Below, one piece after another: positions 28,446 to 37,483 of a stretch of DNA of 64,000 nucleotides. Source of the DNA: Streptomyces sp. NBC_00162. Lineage in GTDB: Bacteria; Actinomycetota; Actinomycetes; Streptomycetales; Streptomycetaceae. Numbering within the stretch: position 1 is the first letter of the stretch; the number at the start of each line of letters is the position of its first letter. Below the pieces are notes generated by a model. The model saw nothing but the letters and a program-made list of their open reading frames with translations. It had not been told where the DNA came from and made no database searches. Location: contig NZ_CP102509.1 in the NCBI RefSeq assembly GCF_024611995.1, forward strand, positions 558,001 to 622,000, given 5' to 3'. Both the position numbers and the translations under genes were made by a program.

Positions 28446-28655
28446 GTGCCGACCTTCGAGACGTTCCCCCGCTTCACCGCCGACCTCCACCACCTCACCC
28501 CCGCCCAGCGCCGGCGCTTCCGCCGCGTCGTCCTGGAAGCCTTCGTCCCCGACCTCCGCACCGGCCGGCCCTTCCGGCGCGGCTTGCGTGAAGCGCGCAA
28601 GTTCGCAGATTCCCGGACGGTCCTGAGATGGAACCCGACGCGGATCGCTGTGTAG
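28446..28655 (+). CDS. Truncated RelE/ParE-toxin-like small protein
   Basis: GTG 28446 follows GGAGGAGG and reads VPTFETFPRFTADLHHLTPA, QRRRFRRVVLEAFVPDLRTG, RPFRRGLREA. This resembles the first two-thirds of Streptomyces RelE/ParE-like ribonuclease-toxin fold proteins. After the LREA the composition changes (RKFADSRTVLRWNPTRIAV), suggesting a recombination junction near 28590 that removed the C-terminal strands. No antitoxin gene next to it. Confidence 0.4.
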   Translation: MPTFETFPRFTADLHHLTPAQRRRFRRVVLEAFVPDLRTGRPFRRGLREARKFADSRTVLRWNPTRIAV

Positions 28656-28780
28656 ACCTACATTCCGTGCGGGTTCACAGGTTGCCCGAACCGTTGGCTT
28701 CCGGGCTTCGGCAGGAAGAGCTGTTCTCCGGGCGACTGAGACTCCTGCCGGGCTCACGGAACATCGGTGTCCAACGGTCG

Positions 28781-29865
28781 TTACTGAGGTTGTAGGCGTG
28801 GGGTCGTCGGTGTGAGGCCGGTCGCAGTGAGGCATCCGTCGATGGTGTCGCTGCGGTATTGGATCTGGCGGAGGCCGTGTCGTAGTCGGCGGATGAGGTG
28901 GTCGGGGTCGGCGAAGGCGGTGTTGGCCTGGGTGGTCCGGCGAAGGACCGACCAGATGCCTTCCACAGGGTTGAGGTCTGGTGCATAGGGCGGCAGGTAG
29001 TAGGCCGTGACCCAGTCGTGCGCGTCGATGAAGTCCCGCATGCGGCGGTCCTTGTGGACGTTCAGGTTGTCCCAGACGAGGACGATCGGGCCGCCGAGCT
29101 GCTGGTGGGCGGCTGGGAGGAGGTCGCAGTACTCGGTCCAGGCGAAACTCTTACGGCCGCCGCTCTTGTGTTCGGTATGTCGTTTGGGCCGGTGGATCAG
29201 GCGGGTGCGTTCGCCGGGTTTGTAGCAGCACAGGGCTGCGATGGAGAAGCGGCGCTGGGAACGGCCGCGGACGCGTATGACCGGAGTGGTTCCGCGTCGG
29301 TTCCAGGTGCGGGAGGTCGGCGGCGTCATCGAGAATCCGGCTTCGTCTTCGAATACGATCCAGGCCCCGAGAGCCGCCGCCGTGCTTCCACGTGCGGCCA
29401 CACGTCCTTCACCCAGCCGGCCACGACATTCTCGTCACGCTCGACCGCCCGACGGGCAGGAACCTGGTGACTCCAGCCGTGCCGCCGCAGCATCTGGGAG
29501 ATCCCCGACAGCGTCATGGACTTGTGGAACCGGCGGCCGATCAGGGTCTTGATCCTGGCCAGCGTCCATCGCTGATCCGGCCAGCCATGCGCGACCGGCC
29601 CCTTGGCCAACTCCTCCTCCAGCACGGCGAACAGCACATCGCTCAGCTTCGGACGGGACGCCGGGCCACGGGAACGGACGGCATCCGAACCGGCCTCCCG
29701 CCAGGCCCGACGCCACCGCTGAACAGACCGGACGCTGCCCCGTAACTCCTTCGCGATCTCCGTACTGCCCCGCCCGTCGGCGAACATGCCGACCGCTTCC
29801 ATCCGGACCCGCTCACGGAACGCTTGCCTCTCCGCGGTCAGACCCCCACCCTGCGGATACCTCAT
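28781..29865 (-). CDS. IS630-family transposase, two overlapping frames
   Basis: The first frame (29326-29865) gives MRYPQGGGLTAERQAFRERV, a helix-turn-helix (GSTEIAKELRGSVRSVQRWR) and a second winged-helix (LSGISQMLRRHGWSHQVPAR). The second (28781-29401) begins within the overlap and carries the DDE domain: GAWIVFEDEAGFSMTPP, IVLVWDNLNVHKD and APDLNPVEGIWSVL, so all three catalytic acids are present. The 76-bp overlap with a CGGCGGCGG slip region is where a programmed frameshift would fuse the frames. Probably still functional. Confidence 0.8.
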
Positions 29866-29929
29866 ACCTCCGGCATACCGCTACGACCACAAACCGTCAG
29901 CCCCTGCGACAAGACGACTTCAAGGTCAG
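28784..29929 (-). mobile_element. IS630-family insertion sequence, copy 1
   Basis: Ends: CTGAGGTTGTAG at the left and CTTCAAGGTCAG at the right form imperfect inverted repeats, flanked by TA at 28782-28783 and 29930-29931, the IS630/Tc1 target. Length 1,146 bp, almost the same as copy 2 (54825-55968). It sits inside degraded sequence. Confidence 0.75.
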
Positions 29930-29931
29930 TA

Positions 29932-30400
29932 ACAGCACCCCGATGAACCCGTGCTGGCATTACGCCCTCAAGGTCGTCTGCCTGCGCTCGTCGTGGGACC
30001 CATACGCCCTGATCATCAAGCAAGCAGACTTCCCACACAGATCCCAGACGTCAACCAAACCCGGAACTCTGCCCTGGGCGCTGGAGCCAAGGACCCCACA
30101 GACGGATCCACCGTCCGCTGCGAGTGGGCCAGCGGTGCAACCGAACAGATCGCCGCACAAAGAGTCAACTGGCGCTGCTTCAAAGGCGACACCGACAATC
30201 CCGACACCTACATGGGCGACGCCGCCGGTGAGGTTTCGAAGTCCAAAACGGCTCCGTGGAGCGTGCTCTACAACCCCAACAACTCCTTTGGCCTGCCAGC
30301 GTCCGTAGTCTGGGCAGCAGGTCCTGGGACGCGCCGGCTGACGGGAAGGCCGCCGCAATCGCCGCCAGGGCCATGACGCTTCGACGGATGCCCGAGAGTG
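29932..30400 (+). pseudogene. Remnant of a possible secreted protein
   Basis: One plus frame is protein-like: NSALGAGAKDPTDGSTVRCE, WASGATEQIAAQRVNWRCFK, DTDNPDTYMGDAAGEVSKSK and WSVLYNPNNSFGLPASVVW. It has two Cys and no start codon of its own, and it begins beside the right end of the IS630 copy. I do not recognise the family. The stretch from 30400 to the MFS stop at 30564 holds no gene I can support. Confidence 0.35.
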
Positions 30401-30563
30401 TTCCTCACCAGCAGGATTCGCATGGGGATGCGTCTGGGGCCAGCATTCGGCCTCGTGCCGGTCGGTCACGGTCGCGATGGAGAACAGCAAGGACACCAGC
30501 GACATCCGCTCGAGCGGAGGAACACGGTCGACGGCCGCGAGCACCGCGAGAAGTGGCACGCCC

Positions 30564-31817
30564 TCATACGTGTGCTCGATCATCGGCCGGGGCGGCGGCG
30601 CGCAGCGAGGCCTCAACCTGGCGGTTGCTGGTCATGGTCGCGGTGACGGTGGTCATGGTGAGGAGGAGGCCGGCAGCGGCGTACAGCGGGGTGCGTACGT
30701 CGTAGGTGGTGGCCAGCCAGCCGCCGAGGAAGGCGCCGAACGGGGCGGCGCACATGGCGAGCATGCGGGAGGTGGAGGCGACCCGGCCCATCAGGTGGGC
30801 GGGGACGATCGCCTGTCGGAGGGAGGGACCGAGCACCATCGTGGCGCCCATGCCCGCTCCGCAGACGGCGAGCGCGAGGCCGGCGAGGTACGGGCTCGGG
30901 GCGACGGCAAGGCCCAGGATGGCGAGTCCCTCGACTGCGGCCGTGCAGGTAAGCGCGGTGCCGGTGCCGAGTCGTCGGCCGAGGAAGGAGGCGATGCCCG
31001 CGCCGAGCAGACCGCCGGTGGCCTCCGCCGTGAGGAGCAGGCCGAAGCCGAAGGTGTCGATGCCGAGACGATCGTGCGCGAAGAGGGCGAGTACGGTCTC
31101 CACGGCGAGGAAGGCGACGTTCCCGACCGCCGGACGCAGCGCGAGCCCGAGCAGCAGCCGATCCCGGAAGACGTACGAGGCGCCGGCCCGCGCCTGCCGC
31201 AGCAGCGACTCGCGGGCCTGTGGTACGGGCCGGGGTGCGGCGGGCAGTGACCGTACGAGCAGTGCGGAGAGCGCGAAGGACACCGCGTCGGCGAGCAGGG
31301 GAACCGCCCGCCCGAGCGTGAGCAGGGCACTGCCCGCGGGCGGCCCCGCGAAGCCGGACGCGGCGGTCTGGGTGCCGCGCAGGCGGGAGTTGGCGCGCTC
31401 CAGGAGCGCGGGGTCGCGGCCGAGCAGATCCGGCAGATAGGCCGTGGCGGCCGTGTCGAAGAAGAGTCCGCCGAGGCCGAGCAGGAAGGCGACGGCCGCG
31501 AGCAGTGGAATGCTCAGCACGTCGAGCGCGGCCGCTGCCGCCGGTATCGCGAGCAGCACCGCACGCGCCGCGTCCGTGACCCACATCGTGCGCCGACGGT
31601 CCCAGCGGTCCACCAGCGCACCACCGAGCACCCCGAACAGCACCCACGGCAGTGTCCCGGCGGCCGTGACGACGGCGAGCGCCATCGGGTCCCGCGTCAG
31701 CGTCAACGCGAGCAGCGGCAGCGCGGCGTGCGTCACCCCGTCACCGAGCGAGGACACCGTCTGCGCAGTCCACAGCCGTCCGAACCCGGTCGGCAACTTC
31801 CGGACGTCTGAAGTCAC
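30564..31817 (-). CDS. MFS transporter, drug-efflux type
   Basis: A 417-residue, 12-helix major facilitator starting at GTG 31817 (VTSDVRKLPTGFGRLWTAQT). QTVSSLGDGVTHAALPLLAL forms helix 1; GGALVDRWDRRRTMWVTDAA is the loop 2-3 motif A (G-x-L-x-D-R-x-x-R). The later GGLLGAGIASFLGRRLGTGT and MGRVASTSRMLAMCAAPFGA fit the MFS_3/macrolide-efflux branch. Proton-driven export of a drug or toxic compound across the cytoplasmic membrane is expected. Its start overlaps the stop of the upstream ArsR-type gene by 4 bp (GTGA), so the two form an operon under the upstream operator. Confidence 0.85.
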   Translation of the reverse strand: MTSDVRKLPTGFGRLWTAQTVSSLGDGVTHAALPLLALTLTRDPMALAVVTAAGTLPWVLFGVLGGALVDRWDRRRTMWVTDAARAVLLAIPAAAAALDVLSIPLLAAVAFLLGLGGLFFDTAATAYLPDLLGRDPALLERANSRLRGTQTAASGFAGPPAGSALLTLGRAVPLLADAVSFALSALLVRSLPAAPRPVPQARESLLRQARAGASYVFRDRLLLGLALRPAVGNVAFLAVETVLALFAHDRLGIDTFGFGLLLTAEATGGLLGAGIASFLGRRLGTGTALTCTAAVEGLAILGLAVAPSPYLAGLALAVCGAGMGATMVLGPSLRQAIVPAHLMGRVASTSRMLAMCAAPFGAFLGGWLATTYDVRTPLYAAAGLLLTMTTVTATMTSNRQVEASLRAAAPADDRAHV

Positions 31818-32353
31818 TTGGCGTCCCCTTCGGCCTGCTCGCGCGGTGCCGGGTGGAACAGTGCGAAGACGAGTGACGCGTCCGGCAGCGACGGATCGGA
31901 CAGCTCCCGGTACTCGTCCGCCAGTGCCTGCAGCCTCGCACCCAGCTCCGCGAACTGCTCCCCGGTGAGCCGCAGATGCGCCATCCGTACGTGCCGCTCG
32001 CCATCCACCGGCGCTGCTTCCAGGTCCGCCACCGCATGCCGCATCAGCACATCCGGGCCTCCCTCGCCCGGATCCGGCAGCACGATCGCCCGCGCGGCCA
32101 TTGCGTAGTACCGCTCGGTGACCCCCCGGACCTTCCGCGTTCGTACCACCTTCACCAGGCCGGCCCGCTCCAGCAGCCGTACGTGGTAGCTGGAACTCCC
32201 CTTCGCCAGGCCCACTCGCTCGGCGATCTGCGTAATCGTCGCGGGCTCGAAGCGGAGCACGGCCATGATCCGGTGACGCGTGAGATTGGAAACGGCTCGT
32301 AGCTGCTCGTCAGTGGTGACGTGGAACGTCTCGGGAAGATCATCGGTAGGCAT
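31814..32353 (-). CDS. ArsR/winged-helix transcriptional regulator of the MFS pump
   Basis: The gene encodes 179 residues starting MPTDDLPETFHVTTDEQLRA at ATG 32353; upstream in-frame sequence is Arg-rich and overlaps the operator. The wHTH reads LRAVSNLTRHRIMAVLRFEP, ATITQIAERVGLAKGSSSYH, VRLLERAGLVKVVRTRKVRG, the classic ArsR/HTH_20 order. The C-terminal helices (HLRLTGEQFAELGARLQALA) resemble those of DUF-type ligand-binding partners of MFS pumps. Directly upstream is a 9-bp-arm inverted repeat, and downstream, translationally coupled, is the exporter. Autoregulated control of efflux is inferred. Confidence 0.8.
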   Translation of the reverse strand: MPTDDLPETFHVTTDEQLRAVSNLTRHRIMAVLRFEPATITQIAERVGLAKGSSSYHVRLLERAGLVKVVRTRKVRGVTERYYAMAARAIVLPDPGEGGPDVLMRHAVADLEAAPVDGERHVRMAHLRLTGEQFAELGARLQALADEYRELSDPSLPDASLVFALFHPAPREQAEGDAK

Positions 32354-32359
32354 GCATCC

Positions 32360-32383
32360 AATGGTCAACACTTCTTGACCATT
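32360..32383. promoter_or_regulatory. Operator of the ArsR-MFS operon
   Basis: AATGGTCAA, 6-nt spacer CACTTC, TTGACCATT: perfect 9-bp arms, beginning 7 bp upstream of the regulator start. The outward half includes TTGACC, similar to a -35 box, so binding would block the promoter. Confidence 0.65.
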
Positions 32384-32705
32384 AGGCAAGGGGTTTTGTT
32401 CGGACTTCCGGAATCGGCTGTCCAGCACGTGAGGCCTTCGCGCCTGCACCCTCCTTCTCGACCTGCTCAACCCGCACCCGGGCGCCTTCGCTCCACCAGT
32501 CGCGGAAGCTCATCTGCACCGCCCGAGCCGTTGACTCGTCAAGAAACTGGTTCTGCACTGCCTGACGGTCATCCCGTACGGCCCCTCCCCCAACTCCTCC
32601 AGCGCTTCGGCGTCGGCTTCCACACCCAGCCGGACAGGCGATCCACCCCTTCCTCATCGTCCGCCAGGAGCAGCAGGGGGTTGTCGACCCGGAGGCCCTT
32701 GACAC
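32382..32705 (-). pseudogene. Unknown gene remnant, multiple frames
   Basis: The C-terminal part is protein-like: DDRQAVQNQFLDESTARAVQ, MSFRDWWSEGARVRVEQVEK. Upstream, the best continuation (VEADAEALEELGEGPYGMTV) is in another frame. No family recognised. It lies between the regulator operator and the IS66 remnant. Confidence 0.4.
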
Positions 32706-32769
32706 ACGACAGGGCGGGCCGCCACCGGGTGGTGGCGGCCCGCGCCGAGATGGGTCTGAGAGCTGGTTT

Positions 32770-33362
32770 CAGCCAACAGCAGCAAGCCGCCGTCGTCGGA
32801 TCCGCTGGAGAAGAAAGCGGAGCGTTCGCAGCGGGAGCGGTCCAAGGAGCGCAGGCCCGGCGGGCAGAAGGGCCGAGTGGGCCGGGCGCTGGAGTGGAGA
32901 TGGCGGCCGAGCCCGACCGGATCGAGCGGATCGACCCCGTGGAGTGCGCCGGCTGCTGCCACAACTCGCTGGCGGAACGAGGTCGATGCAGGCTTCCGTG
33001 CCGTGCAGGTCTTCGACATCCCGCTGATTGAACAGCAGGTCACCGAGTTGCACCTGGCGCGGCGGCGGTGTGCGTGAGGGACGGTCACCGCCGCCGCGCC
33101 GGCTCCGGCGGGGGTACACTGCCCGACCTGCTACGGGCCGAACCTACGGGCGTTCGCCACCCTGCTGGCCGCCGACGGCAGATCAGCACCGAGCGCACCG
33201 CGAAACTGATCGAGGGTCTGCTCAACATCCCCTTCTCCACCGGGTTCGTCGACCGCTGCCTGACCCGCCTGAACAAGCCCCTGGCCGACTTCGAGGCACA
33301 CCTCAAGCAGGCCCTGCGCCGCGCGGCGGTGATCGGCACCGACGAGACCTCGATCAGCCTTT
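32770..33362 (+). pseudogene. IS66-family transposase remnant
   Basis: Pieces in several frames follow the IS66 order: NSSKPPSSDPLEKKAERSQR and RRPGGQKGRVGRALE (N-terminal), AAEPDRIERIDPVECAGCCH (zinc region), FRAVQVFDIPLIEQQVTELH, then ISTERTAKLIEGLLNIPFST, GFVDRCLTRLNKPLADFEAH and LRRAAVIGTDETSISL (start of DDE domain). At least three frameshifts; the catalytic half is missing because an IS30 fragment follows at about 33363. Confidence 0.75.
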
Positions 33363-33365
33363 CGG

Positions 33366-33465
33366 GGGCACCCGGCTTCCGCGACCCGATGGTCATGATC
33401 AGAGACCGGCCCGCCGAAGCCGCCGACCGCGCGATCCCTGGTCACTGGGAGGGCGACCTGATCAG
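33366..33465 (+). pseudogene. IS30-family transposase fragment
   Basis: FRDPMVMIRDRPAEAADRAI then PGHWEGDLI is the unmistakable IS30 motif containing the first catalytic Asp of the DDE domain. Only about 33 codons remain, fused in frame to the IS66 remnant upstream. Confidence 0.7.
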
Positions 33466-33469
33466 CCTG

Positions 33470-33690
33470 GCGGTAGGCCCTGTCCGCAGCGATACTGTCC
33501 GGCTTCTTGCGGGGCCTGCCCTGCCCAGCCCGGGCGGGGGGACACGGATCTTCTCCAGCACCGGTTCGGACTGGGTGCAGTCTGCTCGCTGTCCCGGCGT
33601 GCCAATCAGGGACAGCGGGCGGCAGCGGCCGTCCGCGCTCAGGTGGAGCTTGGTGGTGAACCAGCCTTGGACGCTGACCGCCCGTAGCGG
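33470..33690 (-). pseudogene. IS5-family transposase internal fragment
   Basis: [40 protein letters not shown] and (in a shifted frame) RKKPDSIAADRAY correspond to the central DDE region of the IS5 transposase at 20375-21314. It is oriented against the IS66/IS30 pieces. Confidence 0.7.
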
Positions 33691-33725
33691 CCGTGGCCGA
33701 GGAGGACACAGCGCCCCGGTACCCG

Positions 33726-34691
33726 TCAGCCGACGAACGTCTCGCGGTAGACACTGGGCGGCACTCCGACGTGTGCCTTGAACAGCGTCCGGAAGTTGGC
33801 CGGGGTGCCCAGGCCGCAGTGGCGTGCGACGGCTTCGACCGTGAGGTCGCCGGATTCGAGGAGTTCGCGTGCGCGGGCGAGCCGGGCGTCGAGCAGCCAG
33901 CGCATGGGCGGCAGTCCGGTGTCGGTGTGGAAGCGGCGGATCAGGGTTCGGCGGGACATGCCGGCCTGGAGCGCCAGCTGGTCGACGGTGAGCGGCTGGT
34001 GCAGGTTGCGCAGGGCCCAGTCGTAGAGTGCAGGGCTGTCGGAGGGCTCGGGTCGCACCGGCAGGTCGATGAACGGGGCCTGGCCGCCGGTGCGGTGCGG
34101 GGCGGCCACCAGCAGGCGGGCCTGCTGGTTCGCCAGGCGGGGGCCGTGGTCGCGGCGGATGAGGTGGAGGCACAGGTCCAGGCCGGAGGAGACTCCGCCT
34201 GATGTGAGCACCTGGCCCTCGTCGATGTACAGATCCTCGGGCACGACCGTCACCCGCGGGTACCGCCTGGCCAGCGCCTGCGCGTACAGCCAGTGCGTGG
34301 TTGCCCGGCGGCCGTCGAGCAGACCGGCGGCGGCGAGGGCGAACGCGCCGGTACAGATGGACGCCATGCGGGCGCCGCGGGCTGCCGCCCCCGCCAGTGC
34401 GGCGGTCATCTCAGCGCCGGGCAGGTCCGGCTCCAGCCCGTCCGGCTCCAGGTAGCCCGGGACGATCACGGTGTCGGCGGATGCCAGGGCGTCCAGACCG
34501 TGCGCTACGGACAGCGCAGGGCCGCCGTACATAGGGACGGGGCCGGGCCGCTCCGCGCAGACCGTGAGCGTGTACGGGCCGTCCCGCCAGCTCCCGAAGA
34601 CCTGCATCGGGATCCCGATGTCCAGCGCGAGGACGTTTTCCGGGGCCACCACGACAACGTGGTGTGCCCCGCCTGCTGCCCGATTCGTCAT
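33726..34691 (-). CDS. GlxA-family transcriptional regulator (DJ-1/PfpI + AraC HTH)
   Basis: The 321-residue protein begins at ATG 34691 with MTNRAAGGAHHVVVVAPENV. Residues about 10-190 form a DJ-1/PfpI-like sensor domain: LALDIGIPMQVFGSW, VIVPGYLEPDG, ARMASICTGAFALAAAGLLD (nucleophile-elbow-like Cys) and TSGGVSSGLDLCLHLI. Residues about 225-315 hold the AraC double HTH: LTVDQLALQAGMSRRTLIRR and LTVEAVARHCGLGTPANFRT, with the terminal FKAHVGVPPSVYRETF. Typical activator of a nearby gene; here it is divergent from the HD-domain gene and probably controls it. Confidence 0.88.
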   Translation of the reverse strand: MTNRAAGGAHHVVVVAPENVLALDIGIPMQVFGSWRDGPYTLTVCAERPGPVPMYGGPALSVAHGLDALASADTVIVPGYLEPDGLEPDLPGAEMTAALAGAAARGARMASICTGAFALAAAGLLDGRRATTHWLYAQALARRYPRVTVVPEDLYIDEGQVLTSGGVSSGLDLCLHLIRRDHGPRLANQQARLLVAAPHRTGGQAPFIDLPVRPEPSDSPALYDWALRNLHQPLTVDQLALQAGMSRRTLIRRFHTDTGLPPMRWLLDARLARARELLESGDLTVEAVARHCGLGTPANFRTLFKAHVGVPPSVYRETFVG

Positions 34692-34711
34692 GGCATGATT
34701 CTATCGATTCA

Positions 34712-34725
34712 TGGCACGAGTGCCA
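34712..34725. promoter_or_regulatory. Palindrome in the glxA-HD divergent promoter
   Basis: TGGCAC-GA-GTGCCA: 6-bp perfect arms. It lies 20 bp upstream of the regulator start and 37 bp upstream of the HD gene, a fitting operator position. Confidence 0.45.
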
Positions 34726-34762
34726 CTCACGGCTGGGTCCGCTACGCGCCTACGGTCGCCTC

Positions 34763-35413
34763 ATGGACACTGAAGCCAGCCTCCTGCCCGCGCTCCCGGA
34801 CACTCCCGTCGCCCGTGCCGCAGTCGAGCTCGTCCGGTCGTGTGAGAGCGAGCCGGTCGCCAACCACAGCATCCGCAGCTACGTCTTCGCCGCGCTGCTG
34901 GCCGAACACGAAGGGCTCAAGCCCGGCATCGACTTCGACGCCGAACTCCTCTTCCACGCCTGCGTCCTGCACGACCTCGGGGCCTCGCCGTCGGCCCCGG
35001 GCCAGGCGCGATTCGAGGTCGAAGGCGCCGACCTGGCAGCCCGGTTCCTCACCGAGCACGGCTACGGCGCGGACAAGACCGACCCGGTGTGGGAGGCGAT
35101 CGCCCTGCACACCTCGGACGGCATCGCGGAGCGCCGTGGCGTGCTGTCCTACCTCACCCGCCGGGGCATCGGAGTCGACATCGGCTTCGGAACCGAGTTC
35201 GTCACCGACGCCCAGGGCGAGGCGCTCCACGGCCGCTACCCGCGGCTGGACATGGCCACCGTGCTGGTCGACGACGTCGTGCGGCAGGCCGCCCGCTCCC
35301 CGCATGCCGGCGCCCGCTACACCGTCCCCGGCGAATTCCTCCGCGAGCGCGGCGAACCCGGCGCCGTCACCGCCCTCGAACTCGCCGCGCGGGCCTCCCG
35401 CTGGGGCTCCTGA
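34763..35413 (+). CDS. HD-domain phosphohydrolase-like protein
   Basis: A 216-residue protein starting MDTEASLLPALPDTPVARAA. NHSIRSYVFAALLAEHEG supplies the first His, FHACVLHDLGASPSAPG the HD pair, and WEAIALHTSDGIAERRG a further metal-ligand His; the layout matches HD proteins related to cyanamide hydratase and nucleotide phosphohydrolases. No signal peptide. Likely target of the adjacent GlxA-type regulator. Substrate not predictable. Confidence 0.75.
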   Translation: MDTEASLLPALPDTPVARAAVELVRSCESEPVANHSIRSYVFAALLAEHEGLKPGIDFDAELLFHACVLHDLGASPSAPGQARFEVEGADLAARFLTEHGYGADKTDPVWEAIALHTSDGIAERRGVLSYLTRRGIGVDIGFGTEFVTDAQGEALHGRYPRLDMATVLVDDVVRQAARSPHAGARYTVPGEFLRERGEPGAVTALELAARASRWGS

Positions 35414-35595
35414 CGCCGACACCGCGCCGCAGGGCTGAGCCTCGGCACCGGGCACTCCCAACGGGCGGCCGTGCACCAGATCCGCGCGCTCACATCCTCG
35501 CGTGGTGTCGGGGCGTCCGGCTGGCCGGTGACCTGGGTACGGTTTCACGGGAGCAGGCCGTCGACGCCGTCCATGGCCGAATATGGAGGTCAGCG

Positions 35596-36327
35596 GTGAG
35601 GAGTCGACACGAACCGATGCGGTCGCGCCGCGCAGACGTCGGCGCGGCCCGGGCTGCGGCAATCCACATGATCGTGCTCCCCGGCGGCGGGTACGCGGAG
35701 CACGCGGCACACGAAGCGGAGCCGATCGCCGGCTGGCTCGGTGGGCTCGGCATCTCGGCGAGCGTGTTCCGGTACCCGCTCCATGCGCGCCATCCCGAGC
35801 CCCTGCTGGCGCTGCGGGCCGAGATCCGGCGCCGCCGCTAACAGGGCGCCGAGCGCATCGGTCTGATCGGGTTCTCCGCAGGAGGACACCTGGCCGGGCA
35901 CGCCGCGCTCGCACCGACCGCCGACCTGCGTGAGTCGGTCCAGTTCGCCGTACTCGGGTACGCGATCACGTCGATGGAGACCGAGACCTACCGGCCCTCG
36001 CGGATCATCCTGCTCGGCGAGGACGCCTCACCGGACCTGCGGCGTGAGACATCGCTGGACAAGCTCGTGACCGCCCAGTCACCACCGTTCTTCCTGTGGC
36101 ACACCGCCGAGGACATCTACGTCCCTCCGGAGCACACCTACCGCCTCGCCGCGGCCTTGGCCGTGCACGAGGTCCCGCACACAGTCCATGTCTTCGCGCA
36201 CGGCCCCCACAGTCTCGGGCTCGCCCAAGGGGCCGGCGACGCGATGGCCTGGACCACGTTCGCAGCCTCCTGGATCGCCGAACAGATCGACGCTCCCGCC
36301 AGAGGCACCGCGAACTCGCGCCGCTGA
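35596..36327 (+). pseudogene. Alpha/beta hydrolase (esterase type) with an in-frame stop
   Basis: GTG 35596 sits 6 nt after GGAGG. The frame reads MIVLPGGGYAEHAAHEAEPI (oxyanion motif GGGY), then ends at TAA 35839-35841 in the middle of a helix; the same frame continues AERIGLIGFSAGGHLAGHAA (nucleophile GFSAGG), FFLWHTAEDIYVPPEHTYRL (acid) and FAHGPHSLGLAQG (His). So a single nonsense codon interrupts an otherwise complete BD-FAE/xylan-esterase-like hydrolase. One of three decayed genes in a row. Confidence 0.7.
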
Positions 36328-36344
36328 CGACAGGGGCAAACGCC

Positions 36345-36445
36345 ATGAGCATCAACCTGGACACGGCCCAGACCATGACCGAGAGGGCCCGCGCCCACGC
36401 GACGGCGGCGGACACCTGCTGACGTTCGCCCGAATGGAGAGATCA
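36345..36445 (+). pseudogene. GlcG/HbpS-like gene with internal deletion
   Basis: Starts MSINLDTAQTMTERARAHAT from ATG 36345, the typical opening of GlcG/HbpS heme-binding-like proteins. Immediately after, the sequence jumps to GGHLLTFARMERS in another frame, the family's internal GGHLxAFARMD motif; about 8 codons between them and everything after are gone. Confidence 0.55.
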
Positions 36446-37290
36446 TGACCAGCGCAGCGCTGACCGGGAGCGCCCTGCGGACGCGAACCGTCGACGGCCT
36501 GGCGATCCGCCACGTGGACACCGGCGAACAGCCGGGGCCGACGCTCCTCATGACGAGCCCGTGGCCGGAGAGCCTCCTCGCGTTCCGCCGCATCTGGCCG
36601 CGCCTGGCGCCACTGGGCCGGCTGGTGGCCGTCGACCTGCCCTGATTCGGCCACTCGGAGGGGCGCACCGAGCTCTTCGCCCCCTCGGCGATGGGCGAGT
36701 TCCTGTACGCCCTGATCGGCGAATGGGGCCTGGGCACCCCGCACGTGCTGGGCCCGGACGTCGGCACCGGCGCGGCGCTGTTCCTGGCCGCCCGCAACCC
36801 GGAGTCGGTGGCATCGGTCATTGTCGGCAGCGGTGGGGCGGCGTATCCGCTCGACGTGTCCGGGGCGCTCGCGGACATCATCGCGGCACCGGACCTCGGC
36901 CTCCTCCAAGACTTCGACGCCCGTGCGTCGGTCGGCGCGGCGGTGGAAGCGGGGGCGCCAAAGGCCGAGGAGCCCGAAGTGTGGGAGGACTACGTGTCCG
37001 CCTACGAGGACGGACGCTTCGCCGAGTCGGCTCGTTACGTCCGCGCGTACCCCGCGGAACTCCCCGTCCTCGGAGACCTGTTGCCGTCGATCACAACGCC
37101 GGTGCTGGTGATGAACGCCGAGCACGACGAACTGGTACCGCCGTCCAACGGCGTCTAATGCACGACCGGCTCCCGAACAGCCGCCTCGTCTCCTTCGACT
37201 CCGGTCACTTCCCCTGCGGCTGCCATGACGGCGTTCGCGATCGGCCCCGCCGCGACGGCGACCGCGCCGGTGTCCACGCATCCTGATCCA
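36445..37290 (+). pseudogene. Alpha/beta hydrolase with nonsense codon and 3' frameshift
   Basis: Reads MTSAALTGSALRTRTVDGLA, TLLMTSPWPESLLAFRRIWP, RLVAVDLP then TGA at 36643-36645 where FGHSEG follows (expected DLPGFGHS). Downstream, in frame: GPDVGTGAALFLAARNPESV (nucleophile Asp as in haloalkane-dehalogenase-like proteins), VLVMNAEHDELVPPSNGV and a stop. The true end (MHDRLPNSRLVSFDSGHFP, catalytic His) is one frame over. A decayed epoxide/haloalkane-type hydrolase. Confidence 0.7.
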
Positions 37291-37483
37291 CTACGACCTC
37301 GCCGCCGACGAGCAGCCCGAGATCATCGCCGCTGAACCGGGCGGCGCTTTCGACGTGGTGCCGGCCCGGGCTGTCAAGGTCGAGCAGATCACACCGGCAG
37401 GCGGTCGGCACCTGCCGGCATCCCTTCCCGTCCCCGCCGACGGCGGCGCGCACACCCCAGCACCCGGCTACGCCGTCGCGACA

